From: Halorientalis regularis
GTDB taxonomy: Archaea; Halobacteriota; Halobacteria; Halobacteriales; Haloarculaceae
Direction of reading: 5' to 3'
Assembly: GCF_023698535.1 (NCBI RefSeq)
Contig: NZ_JALJCL010000001.1
Coordinates: 351,425-415,424, forward strand
DNA: 64,000 bases
Shown in pieces: positions 1-9,083 of this stretch (positions are counted from its first letter, which is position 1; each line of letters opens with the position of its first letter). The notes beneath the pieces are model-generated. The model saw only the letters and a program-made list of their open reading frames with translations, was not told the DNA's origin and did not search any database. A program made the translations under genes and the position numbers.

Positions 1-216
1 GTTCGTGAACGTGCGGTTCGCGCCGATAGACACGTCCATGTTCGTGACCGCCCGGTAGCTGTCGACCGATTCCATCGCGTCGAGCGCGTCCGACTGGATC
101 GAGACCGCCTGCTCGCCGACCGACGTGGCCCCCGTTCCGGGGACGATGCCGGCGCCGCTGACGAGGACGACGAACGTCAGCACGGCTATAACTGTCGCGT
201 GGTGGAGGGACGCCAT
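1..216 (-). CDS. N-terminus of exported haloarchaeal protein (partial)
   Basis: Only the first 72 codons lie in the window; the gene runs off the left edge. The ATG at 216 opens a signal peptide with a hydrophobic core at about residues 8-24 followed by small residues (GTGATS), so the product is probably exported or membrane anchored. The mature start contains SDALDAMESVDSYRA, which resembles the beginning of haloarchaeal LolA-like outer-membrane-lipoprotein-sorting homologues, but too little is visible to assign a family. No lipobox cysteine is seen in the visible part. Confidence 0.6.
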   Translation of the reverse strand, partial: MASLHHATVIAVLTFVVLVSGAGIVPGTGATSVGEQAVSIQSDALDAMESVDSYRAVTNMDVSIGANRTFTN

Positions 217-350
217 CTCGTTCGATACAACCACTCCCGGGGGTCATCAACCCATTGGTTTCCGAACAAATCAAACGAACGGGAACGTCCCAGCCGTTCC
301 AGCGCGCGATGCGACTCCCCGGGGATCCCAGCCCGCCCGATGTACCCGGA

Positions 351-629
351 TTAGAGTTTGCTCTCGGCGTCCTCGGCGAGTTCCTTCATCCGCTTGCCGA
401 TCCGGCCGGCGTCGGAGAACTCGTCCTCGCTCATCGCGGTGGCCAGCGCGTTCCCGAGGACGAAGACGGCGTGTTTGTGTTCGCTTTTGGACTTGTGTAC
501 GTCGTTGGGCGTCACGTCGAGTTCCTCGTACGGGTCGAAAAGCTCCGAATCGACGTCCTCCAGATCCGAGAAGTAATCTTTGATCTGCACCATGTGATCG
601 TGCAGTTCGAGCAGTTCGTCTTTGTGCAT
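351..629 (-). CDS. UPF0058 family protein
   Basis: This 92-residue acidic protein starts MHKDELLELHDHMVQI, the usual opening of the archaeal UPF0058 family, a small helical protein of unknown function found in most haloarchaea. The ATG at 629 was preferred to an upstream in-frame start because homologues begin here and the upstream extension is non-acidic. It stands alone. The upstream strand has a CTTAAA-type TATA-like element about 30 bases before the start, so it probably has its own promoter. Family membership is recognised from the sequence; no biochemical role can be offered. Confidence 0.8.
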   Translation of the reverse strand: MHKDELLELHDHMVQIKDYFSDLEDVDSELFDPYEELDVTPNDVHKSKSEHKHAVFVLGNALATAMSEDEFSDAGRIGKRMKELAEDAESKL

Positions 630-795
630 CTCTACTGTAACATACGCAAAAGCACTGTTTAAGGGTTTTTGACAACCCGTGCCACAGGTCCGCACACTCT
701 CTGTGGGCGTGTCGAGAGCCCACGGCAGCTCCTTCCGGCCGACGGCGACAGGCCCCAGGCGCGAGCAGTCGGACCCGCGGTGGCTCCCTGGTCTG

Positions 796-1011
796 TCAGA
801 AGACGTACTCGTCGTCGTGTCCCATCATCCCGTCGTCTTCGAGGCCGGCCTCCTCGTCGTCGTCGACCGGGCCGCTGGTCTTGTACGCCTTGATACCGGT
901 CGAGAGGAGGTCCTCGATGGCTTCTTCGCGGTTCAGGAACTCCCCTTTCTCGACGAGCTGAGCGATCTGCATCTCGAGGTGTTCGGGGACGGTTATCTCT
1001 GCCTTCGGCAT
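796..1011 (-). CDS. Ribbon-helix-helix (CopG-like) regulator
   Basis: A 71-residue protein. Residues 1-45 look like a ribbon-helix-helix fold: a short beta strand (KAEITVPEHL) followed by two helices with LNREEAIEDLL, typical of haloarchaeal CopG-like proteins. The tail is very acidic and ends with GMMGHDDEYVF. Such proteins bind DNA as dimers through the N-terminal strand; the target is not visible. The gene is monocistronic, with a TTAAATA-like element about 30 bases upstream. The family call rests on pattern and length only. Confidence 0.7.
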   Translation of the reverse strand: MPKAEITVPEHLEMQIAQLVEKGEFLNREEAIEDLLSTGIKAYKTSGPVDDDEEAGLEDDGMMGHDDEYVF

Positions 1012-1037
1012 TTGAACATTCGAGGTTTCGACTGAGG

Positions 1038-1048
1038 GGTATTTAACT
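1038..1048 (-). promoter_or_regulatory. TATA-like promoter element for the RHH gene
   Basis: On the minus strand this reads AGAGTTAAATACC and lies roughly 30 bases before the ATG at 1011, the spacing expected for an archaeal TATA box driving a leaderless or near-leaderless transcript. Confidence 0.5.
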
Positions 1049-1235
1049 CTGACGGGGGTTCTTCGGTTCGCGTGAAAGATTTCGTCAGCATTCGCAAACT
1101 TGTCTTTTCACACGCGCGCGTTCTGTTTCCGAAATACGGCATCAGGGTTCCACATTCGGCAAGCAGTCGCCGGACCGATACGTTCGCCCGCCCGGAGTCG
1201 GCACGCATACGTAGCTGTGGCCCGTCGGTTTCGCT

Positions 1236-1832
1236 GTGCCCGTTACCGACGTTACGGACCTCTACGAGGAGTTCGGCGACGAGCGGCTCCCACCCGGCCA
1301 GCACGAGACCAGTGACTTCCCGGTCCTCTCGAAGGGGAACACCCCGACGTGGGACCCCGAGAACTGGAGCTTCCGGGTCAGCGGGGCCGTCGACGAGGAA
1401 CTGGAGCTATCCTGGGACGAGTTCACCGACCTTCCCAGCGTGACACAGCGACAGGACTTCCACTGTGTCACCGGCTGGAGCCGTTTCGACTGTGATTTCA
1501 CCGGTGTCACGTTCCCCGAGTTGGCCGAGCGCGCGGGTGTCCACGACGACGCCTGTCACGTCATGTTCACCGCCCTCGACGACTACACGACGGACTTGCC
1601 CCTCGAGGACTGCATGCGCGAAGAAGTGCTGTTCGCGTACGGATTCGACGGCGACGACCTGCCCGCTGAACACGGTGGTCCGCTCCGGGTCGTAACGCCG
1701 CACAAGTACGCGTACAAGGGCGCGAAGTGGGTGTGTGGCATCGAGTTCCTCACCGAGCCAGAGCGCGGGTTCTGGGAGAAGCGGGGATACTCTGTCACGG
1801 CCGACCCGTGGGCCGAAGACCGGTACAGCTGA
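1236..1832 (+). CDS. Molybdopterin-dependent oxidoreductase, sulfite oxidase-like
   Basis: A 198-residue protein that is almost entirely an oxidoreductase molybdopterin-binding (SUOX/YedY-type) domain. The conserved cysteine that ligands molybdenum is in FHCVTGWSRF (about residue 76), and GGPLRVVTPHKYAYKGAKW matches the cofactor-binding stretch of the family. There is no signal peptide and no dimerisation or heme domain, so it is a short, probably cytoplasmic member. The substrate is unknown. The start is GTG at 1236. It precedes menF by 89 bases on the same strand, but nothing ties it to quinone synthesis. Confidence 0.85.
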   Translation: MPVTDVTDLYEEFGDERLPPGQHETSDFPVLSKGNTPTWDPENWSFRVSGAVDEELELSWDEFTDLPSVTQRQDFHCVTGWSRFDCDFTGVTFPELAERAGVHDDACHVMFTALDDYTTDLPLEDCMREEVLFAYGFDGDDLPAEHGGPLRVVTPHKYAYKGAKWVCGIEFLTEPERGFWEKRGYSVTADPWAEDRYS

Positions 1833-1921
1833 CCGCGAGCGCGCCGTTGGCCGGGTCGGCAACTCGTTCTCGCGCGCTGGAAGGACAGTCTCAAGAGGGA
1901 CCAACCCTGAGATTCGGGGGA

Positions 1922-3262
1922 ATGGAACCGGCCCAACGCGAGGAGAGAGTGGGTCCACGCGCGGGTGCAGTGCTGGTCAGTCGTACCTGCGAGGTACCCG
2001 ACGTATCCTACCGGGCGTTCCTGTCCAGCCACCCGGCCCCGCGGCTTCACTGGGCCGCGCCGGACGGCCTCGAAGTGGTCGGCAGCGGGGCGGCAGTGAC
2101 ACTGACCGCCCACGGGCCGGACCGGTTCGCCCGACTCCGCGAGGACGCGACGGCGGTCTTCGGCGATGTCGACCGAACCGGCCCGGTCGAGACGCGACCG
2201 CGATTCCTCGGCGGGTTGGCGTTCAACGAGAACCACGATCCAGCACCGCCCTGGACTGGCTTCCCCGCGGCGGCGTTCTCGCTCCCCGAGACACAGTTGA
2301 CCCGTGCCGACGGCACGACCTGGCTCACCGTCAGGGAGTACGGGCAGGACGTATCGCCCGACGACGTGGCCCGACGGCTGGAGGAGACCCGCGAGGACCT
2401 GGAGACGCTGCCGTCGATGTGTCCCAGCGGCGGTCCGCCGGGGGTCGACCGCACCGAAGTCACGCCCACCAAGGCCGAGTGGACCGCGCAGGTGGAGGCG
2501 GCCATCGACCGGATCGCAGAGGGGGACCTCCGGAAGGTCGTCCTCGCGACGGCGCTGTCGGTCGACCTCAAATCGGAGATCGACGTGCCGAGCGTCCTCG
2601 AACGGCTCCGCCGGACCTACCCCAACTGCTATCGCTTCCTCGTCCAGCCGACCGACGAGGCGGCCTTCTTCGGCCCGCCGCCGGAACGGCTCGTGAAGCT
2701 GACCGACGGGCACGTCAAGACCGAGGCCCTGGCCGGGTCGGTCCCGCGGGGCGGGACACCCGAAGCGGACGCCGACCACGCCCAGTCCCTGCTGGAGAGT
2801 GAGAAACTCCAGCACGAGCAACGGCTCGTCGTCGACGCCATCATGGACCAGCTGGCACCGCTGGGCGACGTTGCGGAGGGCGAGCAGGGCGTCCGGAAAC
2901 TCACGAACATCCAGCACCTCCAGACGTCCATCGAGACGACGCTCGCGGACGAGGAACACGTCCTCACCATCGTCGAGGCGCTCCACCCGACGCCCGCCGT
3001 CGGTGGCCTCCCGCCCGAGAAGGCCTGGGAGGTCATCCGTGACACGGAGACCTTCGAGCGCGGCTGGTACGCCGCGCCAGTCGGCTGGTTCGACAGTGAC
3101 GGAGACGGCGAGTTCGCCGTCGGCATCCGCTCTGGCGTGGCCGGTGGCCGACAGGCGACGCTGTTCGCGGGCAACGGCATCGTCGCCGACTCCGACCCCG
3201 ACGAGGAGTGGGACGAGGTCAAACACAAGTACCGCCCGATCCTCGACGAACTCGAACGCTGA
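1922..3262 (+). CDS. menF: Isochorismate synthase MenF
   Basis: This 446-residue chorismate-binding enzyme converts chorismate to isochorismate, the first committed step of menaquinone synthesis. The C-terminal half carries the family signature: KVVLATAL, TEALAGSVPRGG, LHPTPAVGGLP, ERGWYAAPVGW and a terminal FAGNGIV. The N-terminal 180 residues are less conserved, as in other MenF/EntC proteins. ATG 1922 was chosen over the longer reading because upstream sequence is not protein-like. One base separates its stop from menD, so the two are a translationally linked unit. Length is normal for the family. Confidence 0.93.
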   Translation: MEPAQREERVGPRAGAVLVSRTCEVPDVSYRAFLSSHPAPRLHWAAPDGLEVVGSGAAVTLTAHGPDRFARLREDATAVFGDVDRTGPVETRPRFLGGLAFNENHDPAPPWTGFPAAAFSLPETQLTRADGTTWLTVREYGQDVSPDDVARRLEETREDLETLPSMCPSGGPPGVDRTEVTPTKAEWTAQVEAAIDRIAEGDLRKVVLATALSVDLKSEIDVPSVLERLRRTYPNCYRFLVQPTDEAAFFGPPPERLVKLTDGHVKTEALAGSVPRGGTPEADADHAQSLLESEKLQHEQRLVVDAIMDQLAPLGDVAEGEQGVRKLTNIQHLQTSIETTLADEEHVLTIVEALHPTPAVGGLPPEKAWEVIRDTETFERGWYAAPVGWFDSDGDGEFAVGIRSGVAGGRQATLFAGNGIVADSDPDEEWDEVKHKYRPILDELER

Positions 3263-3263
3263 C

Positions 3264-5039
3264 ATGGTCGCTCCGAACCGCAACACGCTCTGGGGCAGGG
3301 TGATCGCCGACGAGCTTGCCGCGGCCGGCGTCTCGGGCGCGGTACTCTCCCCCGGCAGTCGCTCGACGCCACTGACCGTCGCCATCTCCGAACACGACGT
3401 GATCGAGACGTTCTCCGTACTCGACGAGCGGTCGGCGGCGTTCTTCGCGCTCGGCCGGGCCCGCCGGACCGGCGAACCCACCGCGGTCGTCTGTACCTCC
3501 GGGACCGCCGCGGCGAACTACCACCCCGCGGTGATCGAGGCCAGCCAGTCGCGGGTGCCCTTGCTCCTCCTGACCGCCGACCGCCCGCCCGAGCTCGCCG
3601 ACAGCGGTGCCAACCAGACCGTCGATCAGGAGCAACTGTACGGCGACGCAGTCCGGTGGTACCGCACCCTCCCCGAACCCGAACCCACCGACCGAAAACT
3701 CCGCTCGCTCCGGACCACGATCGATAGAGCGGTCGGCGAGACCACCGGCGTCCCGGCCGGTCCGGTCCACCTCAACTGCCCGTTCCGGAAACCCCTCGAA
3801 CCCGTAGAGGTGGAGGATGACGTGCCCGAGGACCTGGCCGAACGCGCGCCGCTGGCCGTCGAGGGCCGGGACGGCCCCTTCGTCGAGCGGACCGCGGGCC
3901 GACCGACCCTGACCGGGAGAGAGATCGAATCGGTCGCCGCGACACTCGACGAGGCCGACCGCGGCCTGCTCGTCGCCGGGCCGACTGACGCGCCCGCACT
4001 CGACGCCGACGCGATGGCCGACCTCGCCGCGGCGACCGGCTTCCCGATCCTGGCCGACCCGCTCTCGGGACTGCGCTTCGGCGACCACCTCGACCGCGAC
4101 GGCGTGACCGTCTGTGGCGGCTACGACTCCTACCTTGCCGGCGCGAGCGAGTGGCCCGACCCCGAGGTCGTGTTCCGGATGGGAGCCTCCCCTACCTCGA
4201 AGGTTTGCAGGCAGTATCTCCGGGACCACGCGGCCCGACAGTTCGTCGTCGACCCCGCTGGCGGCTGGCGAGAGGCCGAGTTCACGGCGACGGATCACCT
4301 GGTGGCCGATCCCTCGCGGCTGGCGGCCGACCTCGCCGAGGAAATCGGCGACGGTGCGACCGACGCCACCGCCGACTACCGCGACCGCTTCGCCGCCGCC
4401 GAGCGCGAGTACTGGGACCTGATCGACGACGCCCGCGCCGACGAGCACTTCGAGGGACAGGTGCTGGCGACGGTCGCCGAGCGCGCACCCGATCCAGCCA
4501 CCGTATTCGTCTCCAACAGCATGCCCGTCCGCGATCTAGACCGGTTCGGTCGGCCCCGTGCGGCGGCCCTCACGGTCCTCGGAAATCGGGGTGCCAGCGG
4601 CATCGATGGCATCACCAGCACGGCGCTGGGGGCCGGGAGCGCGACCGGCGACCCGCTGATCCTCGTGACGGGCGACCTCGCCTACTACCACGACTCGAAC
4701 GGCCTGCTCTCGGTGGCGCGCTGTGGCGTGGACGCGACAATCGTCCTCGTCAACAACGACGGCGGCGGCATCTTCCACATCCTCCCCATCGAAGAGTTCG
4801 ACCCGCCCTTCACCGAGCAGTTCCGGACACCCCACGGACTCGACTTCGAGCCGACGGCGGACCTCTACGGGCTGGCGTTTCAGCGGGTACAGCCCGACGG
4901 CTTCGCCGACGCCTTCGCGGAATCACAGGGGATGGACGGGACCCAGGTGATCGAGGTGGTGTTCGACGCCGACGCGAGCCACCGGACGCGGGAGGCGATC
5001 CACGAGCGGGCGATCGGACTGGTCGAATCCAGCCGCTAA
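3264..5039 (+). CDS. menD: MenD, SEPHCHC synthase
   Basis: A 591-residue thiamine-diphosphate enzyme that joins isochorismate and 2-oxoglutarate to make 2-succinyl-5-enolpyruvyl-6-hydroxy-3-cyclohexene-1-carboxylate. The N-terminal domain has LSPGSRSTPL, the DERSAAFFALG segment and TSGTAAANYHPAV. The C-terminal cofactor domain has GDLAYYHDSNGL and NNDGGGIFHILP, the Mg/thiamine-diphosphate binding motif. ATG 3264 follows the menF stop by one base. The thiamine-type importer immediately downstream could supply the cofactor. The length is complete for the family. Confidence 0.95.
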   Translation: MVAPNRNTLWGRVIADELAAAGVSGAVLSPGSRSTPLTVAISEHDVIETFSVLDERSAAFFALGRARRTGEPTAVVCTSGTAAANYHPAVIEASQSRVPLLLLTADRPPELADSGANQTVDQEQLYGDAVRWYRTLPEPEPTDRKLRSLRTTIDRAVGETTGVPAGPVHLNCPFRKPLEPVEVEDDVPEDLAERAPLAVEGRDGPFVERTAGRPTLTGREIESVAATLDEADRGLLVAGPTDAPALDADAMADLAAATGFPILADPLSGLRFGDHLDRDGVTVCGGYDSYLAGASEWPDPEVVFRMGASPTSKVCRQYLRDHAARQFVVDPAGGWREAEFTATDHLVADPSRLAADLAEEIGDGATDATADYRDRFAAAEREYWDLIDDARADEHFEGQVLATVAERAPDPATVFVSNSMPVRDLDRFGRPRAAALTVLGNRGASGIDGITSTALGAGSATGDPLILVTGDLAYYHDSNGLLSVARCGVDATIVLVNNDGGGIFHILPIEEFDPPFTEQFRTPHGLDFEPTADLYGLAFQRVQPDGFADAFAESQGMDGTQVIEVVFDADASHRTREAIHERAIGLVESSR

Positions 5040-5110
5040 TCGAGCGAAGCTGCCGAAACCGTCGCTCTCAAACGCCAGCGTCAAGTATGACCCGGTGTGA
5101 CCACTGGGTA

Positions 5111-6169
5111 ATGCAACGACGTACGTTTCTCTCGCGAGCGGGACTCGCGACGGCAGGACTGGCGGCGACGGCCGGATGCATCGGCGATTCGTCGAACTCG
5201 GACGACGGGACGCTGACGGTCGCGACGTACAGTTCCTTCACCGGCGAGGACACGGCGGGCAACTGGCTCAAGTCGGCCTTCGAGGCGGAAAACTCCGAGG
5301 CGACCGTCGAGTTCCGGACGCCGGAGAACGGGATCAACCGGTTCATCCAGCGGAAGGCGTCGGGTGCGACGGTCGACGCCGACCTGTTCGTCGGGCTGAA
5401 CACGGGCGAACTCGTCCGGGTCGACGAGCAACTCGACGAGCAACTGTTCACGACGGCTGCGGATAGCGTCGAGGGTGCCGACACGGTCGACCCCTCGCTG
5501 TCGTTCGACCCCGAGGGGCGGGCCATCCCCTACGACACGGGCTTCATCAGTCTGGTGTACGACGAAGGCGAAGTCGACGCGCCGGGGACCTTCGACGCAC
5601 TGCTCGAGCCGGCCTACGAGAACGGGCTGATCGCCCAGAACGCCCAGCAGTCCGATCCCGGGCGGGCGTTCCTGCTGTGGACGATCAAGGCGAAAGGGCC
5701 CGATGGCTACCTGGATTACTGGGAGGAACTGGTCGACAACGGTGTCCAGATCCTCTCGGACTGGCAACCGGCCTATCAGGCCTACACGAACGGGGAGGCA
5801 CCGATGGTCGTCTCCTACTCCACGGATCAGGTGTACTACCACGGCGAGGGCGTCGACATGTCGCGCCACCAGGTCGGGTTCCTGAACGATCAGGGGTACG
5901 CCAACCCCGAGGGGATGGCCCAGTTCGCCGACGCCGACAATCCGGAGCTGGCGCGGGAATTCATGTCGTTCGCCCTCACGGAAGAGGCCCAGAAGGAGAT
6001 CGCGGTGCGCAACGTCCAGTTCCCGGCGGTCGAGGGCGTCGAACCGAGCGGTGACTTCGGGAAGTACGCACTCAGACCGCCCGAGGCGGTGACCTTCGGT
6101 TACGACGAACTCGTCGGCAAGGTCGACGGCTGGATCGAGGCCTGGGCGCGCCAGATCGCAGGCCAGTAG
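5111..6169 (+). CDS. thiB: Thiamine-type ABC transporter substrate-binding lipoprotein
   Basis: A 352-residue exported solute-binding protein. The N-terminus MQRRTFLSRAGLATAG has twin arginines and a lipobox ending TAGCIG, so it should be exported by Tat and lipid-anchored at Cys. The body follows the ThiB pattern: TYSSFTGED near the mature start, ADLFVGLNTGEL, IPYDTGFISLVYD and PMVVSYSTDQVYYHGEG. Substrate is therefore probably thiamine or a phosphate ester; this is inference from similarity. ATG 5111 places the RR motif at residues 3-4. It is followed after two bases by its permease. Confidence 0.8.
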   Translation: MQRRTFLSRAGLATAGLAATAGCIGDSSNSDDGTLTVATYSSFTGEDTAGNWLKSAFEAENSEATVEFRTPENGINRFIQRKASGATVDADLFVGLNTGELVRVDEQLDEQLFTTAADSVEGADTVDPSLSFDPEGRAIPYDTGFISLVYDEGEVDAPGTFDALLEPAYENGLIAQNAQQSDPGRAFLLWTIKAKGPDGYLDYWEELVDNGVQILSDWQPAYQAYTNGEAPMVVSYSTDQVYYHGEGVDMSRHQVGFLNDQGYANPEGMAQFADADNPELAREFMSFALTEEAQKEIAVRNVQFPAVEGVEPSGDFGKYALRPPEAVTFGYDELVGKVDGWIEAWARQIAGQ

Positions 6170-6171
6170 CG

Positions 6172-7953
6172 ATGGCCCGCCGGGACGGCTGGGCACTGTG
6201 GATCGGCGTCGCCGCGACGCTCGCGACGCTGGTCGTCGTCTTCTACTACCCCGTCGGCCGCGTCTTCGCCGACGCGGTCGCCGTCGACGGCCGACTCACG
6301 CTCGCCCCGCTCCGCGCGGTGCTGGGCGACCCCTTCTACACCGGTGCGGCGCACACGCTTTTCATAGATCCCGCGGCGGTGCCGTCGGGAATCGCTCGCT
6401 GGCTCGCGGCCGGCGCACCACCTGTCGAGTTCGGCCTGTTCGGTTTCACGGCCTACCAGGCGCTGCTCTCGACGCTGGTAAGCGTTCTGGTCGGCCTCCC
6501 CGGCGCGTACGTGCTAGCCCGGTTCGAGTTCCCCGGCCGACGATTCCTCCGGTCGGTGACGATCATCCCGTTCGTCCTGCCGTCGATCCTCGTCGCGGTC
6601 GGCTTCCTCGCGATGTTCGGTCGGACGGGCCTGTTCAACGATCTGCTCGGAATCGTCGGTCTCGGGCCCGTCGAGTTGACGTTCACGCTGGAGATCGTCG
6701 TCCTCGCGCACGCCTTCTACAATGCGCCGCTGGTGACGCGGCTGGTGACGGCGGCCTGGGAGTCGGTCGACGCCGACCGGGTCGAGACCGCCCGGACGCT
6801 CGGGGCCTCACCCCTGCGGGCGTTCCGGGACGTGATCCTCCCACAACTCCTGCCCGCGCTGGCGACGGCCGCGGTGTTGACCTTCGTGTTCACGTTCATG
6901 TCGTTCCCCATCGTCCTGGCGCTGGGTGGGCTGGAGTTGGCGACGGTCGAGGTGTGGCTGTTCGCCCGCGTCCAGAGTCTGGACCTGACCGAGGCGGCGA
7001 CGCTGGGTGCCATCGAAACCGCCCTCTCGCTGGGCCTGCTGTACGTCTACCTGCGCTACGAGGCACGCCGGACCGAGCCGGGCGGAGCGAGCCGGGGGCT
7101 GTCCCGCCGGCCGCTGGTCGACGGAATCCGGTCGCTCGTCGATCCCCTCCGGGTCGCGATCTTCGCGTACAGCGCCGTCGCCCTCGTGCTGTTCGCGGGG
7201 CCGCTGGTCAGCCTCGTGATCGAGAGCATCACGACCCCTGCGGGGCAACTGACGCTCGACTACTACGCGTTCCTGCTCGCGCGACAGGCCTCGACGGCTG
7301 CGGGGACCGTCCGCCCGTTCCCGGCCGTCGTCAACTCCCTGCTGTTCGGCGTGGGCACGCTCCTCCTGTCGATCCCGATGGGCGTCGTCGTCGCCGTCGT
7401 GGCGACGCGTGGCGACCGTGGCTCTCGCGCGGCCGAGGCCTTGCTGACGGCCCCGCTGGCGGTCAGCGGCATCGTCCTCGGTCTCGGGATGCTCCAGGCG
7501 CTCGTGTTCGGCACGACCCTGTTCGGCTACCGACTCACCGTCACCGGGCCGGTCGCCATCGTCGCGGCTCACGCGGTCGCGGCCTACCCGTTCGTCTCCC
7601 GCAGTGTCACCCCGGCGCTTCGCTCGATAGACGACCGACTGGGTGAGGCCGCGCGCTCGCTCGGGGCCGACCGGACGCGCGTGCTGACCGACGTGGAACT
7701 CCCGCTGGTCGCGCCCGCGCTGGTGGCCGGTGCGGCCTTCGCCTTCGCGATCAGCGTCGGGGAGTTCGACTCCACCGTCCTGCTCTCGACGGGCGTCGAC
7801 AGCGCGACGATGCCGGTCGCGCTCGAACGCTACGTCGGCGACCGCTCGCTGGGCCCGAACCTCGGTCCGGCGACGGCGATGGGTACCGTCTTGCTGGCGG
7901 TGACGACCGTCAGTTTCGTACTGATCGACCGCGTCGGCGGGAGGTGGGAGTGA
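6172..7953 (+). CDS. thiP: Thiamine-type ABC transporter permease (fused two-domain)
   Basis: A 593-residue membrane protein with two homologous permease halves, as in ThiP. Each half has an EAA-like loop that contacts the ATPase: ETARTLGASPLRAFRDVILP in the first half and EAARSLGADRTRVLTDVELP in the second. About twelve membrane segments can be picked out. The halves are joined by a short charged linker (YEARRTEPGG region). ATG 6172 follows the substrate-protein stop by two bases, and its TGA overlaps the ATG of the ATPase by one base, so the three form one operon. Confidence 0.83.
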   Translation: MARRDGWALWIGVAATLATLVVVFYYPVGRVFADAVAVDGRLTLAPLRAVLGDPFYTGAAHTLFIDPAAVPSGIARWLAAGAPPVEFGLFGFTAYQALLSTLVSVLVGLPGAYVLARFEFPGRRFLRSVTIIPFVLPSILVAVGFLAMFGRTGLFNDLLGIVGLGPVELTFTLEIVVLAHAFYNAPLVTRLVTAAWESVDADRVETARTLGASPLRAFRDVILPQLLPALATAAVLTFVFTFMSFPIVLALGGLELATVEVWLFARVQSLDLTEAATLGAIETALSLGLLYVYLRYEARRTEPGGASRGLSRRPLVDGIRSLVDPLRVAIFAYSAVALVLFAGPLVSLVIESITTPAGQLTLDYYAFLLARQASTAAGTVRPFPAVVNSLLFGVGTLLLSIPMGVVVAVVATRGDRGSRAAEALLTAPLAVSGIVLGLGMLQALVFGTTLFGYRLTVTGPVAIVAAHAVAAYPFVSRSVTPALRSIDDRLGEAARSLGADRTRVLTDVELPLVAPALVAGAAFAFAISVGEFDSTVLLSTGVDSATMPVALERYVGDRSLGPNLGPATAMGTVLLAVTTVSFVLIDRVGGRWE

Positions 7954-9083
7954 TGACTGGCGCAGACGGCGGCGTCGACGTAGAGAACTTGACGGTTACC
8001 TTCGGCGACGTGGAGGCACTCGTGGACGTGTCGCTGTCCATCGACGACGGTGAATTCTTCACGCTCGTCGGCCCTTCGGGCTGTGGGAAGACGACCCTGT
8101 TGCGCACGGTGGCGGGCCTGGAAACGCCGACCGCGGGCCGGGTCCGGATCGACGGCCGCGACGCGACCGACGAGCCGCCCGAGGATCGGGGCGTCGGCGT
8201 CGTCTTCCAGAACTACGCGCTCTTCCCCCACATGACCGCCCGGGAGAACGTCGCCTACGGGTTGCAGTTCCACGACCTGCCCGAACCCGACGACCAGCGG
8301 GTCGGCGAACTGCTCGATCTCGTGGATCTGGCGGGCGTCGCTGACCGGGAACCCGACCAGCTATCGGGCGGCCAGCAACAGCGGATCGCGCTGGCCCGCG
8401 CGCTGGCCCCGAAACCCGACGTTCTCCTGCTGGACGAGCCGCTGTCGGCGCTGGACGCCAGCCTCCGGAAGCGCCTCCGGGTGCAGATCCGGTCGATCCA
8501 GCGCGATCTGGACATCACGACGGTGTACGTCACCCACGATCAGGCCGAGGCGCTGGCGATCAGCGACCGCGTGGCCGTCGTCCGCGACGGCCGGATCGAG
8601 CAGGTCGGAACGCCGGAGGACGTGTACCGCGAACCGGCCACCCGCTTCGTCGCGGAGTTCGTCGGCGACAACAACGTCTTCGACGGCGTCGTCACCGAGG
8701 CGGGCGACCGGATCGCCGTCGACGGCACGGCGACGCTCCCGCTCCCGAACGGGACCGACCTGACGGCAGGGGCGAGTGCGACGGTCTCCGTTCGACCGGA
8801 GGCGATCTCGATCCGCGACCGGGAGCGGGCACAGACCGACGGGGACGGCTCGGCGGTCGACGGGCCCGGGGGGACCGCGGTGACACGGTCCGCGACCGTC
8901 GAGACCGTCGAGTACCTCGGGGACGCCTACCGCGTCCACTGCCAGTGGGACGACCGCCCAGTCACGGTCAAGACAGACAGCACGAGCCCGCCAGAGGGGA
9001 CCGTCACGCTCGGGTTCGAGCCCGACGCGGTTCACGTCCTCTCGAACGGGAAGCCGGACACTGGGGCCGGAGGTGGCCGATGA
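7953..9083 (+). CDS. Thiamine-type ABC transporter ATPase
   Basis: A 376-residue importer ATPase. Visible motifs are Walker A GPSGCGKTT, a Q-loop at VVFQNYALFPHMT, the signature LSGGQQQRIALARAL, Walker B VLLLDEPLSALDA and the H-loop TVYVTHDQAEALA. The 130-residue C-terminal part looks like a TOBE regulatory domain, which makes it closer in length to PotA/MalK-type ATPases than to the short bacterial ThiQ. It probably energises the adjacent ThiP-like permease. The ATG at 7953 shares its A with the permease stop, and its own stop overlaps the next gene by four bases (ATGA). Confidence 0.88.
   Translation: MTGADGGVDVENLTVTFGDVEALVDVSLSIDDGEFFTLVGPSGCGKTTLLRTVAGLETPTAGRVRIDGRDATDEPPEDRGVGVVFQNYALFPHMTARENVAYGLQFHDLPEPDDQRVGELLDLVDLAGVADREPDQLSGGQQQRIALARALAPKPDVLLLDEPLSALDASLRKRLRVQIRSIQRDLDITTVYVTHDQAEALAISDRVAVVRDGRIEQVGTPEDVYREPATRFVAEFVGDNNVFDGVVTEAGDRIAVDGTATLPLPNGTDLTAGASATVSVRPEAISIRDRERAQTDGDGSAVDGPGGTAVTRSATVETVEYLGDAYRVHCQWDDRPVTVKTDSTSPPEGTVTLGFEPDAVHVLSNGKPDTGAGGGR

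Noticed and set aside
1583..4448. Long minus-strand open frames opposite menF and menD
   Set aside because: They are Arg/Pro/Gly-rich, lack family motifs and lie opposite strongly supported genes; GC-rich haloarchaeal DNA produces such antisense frames routinely.
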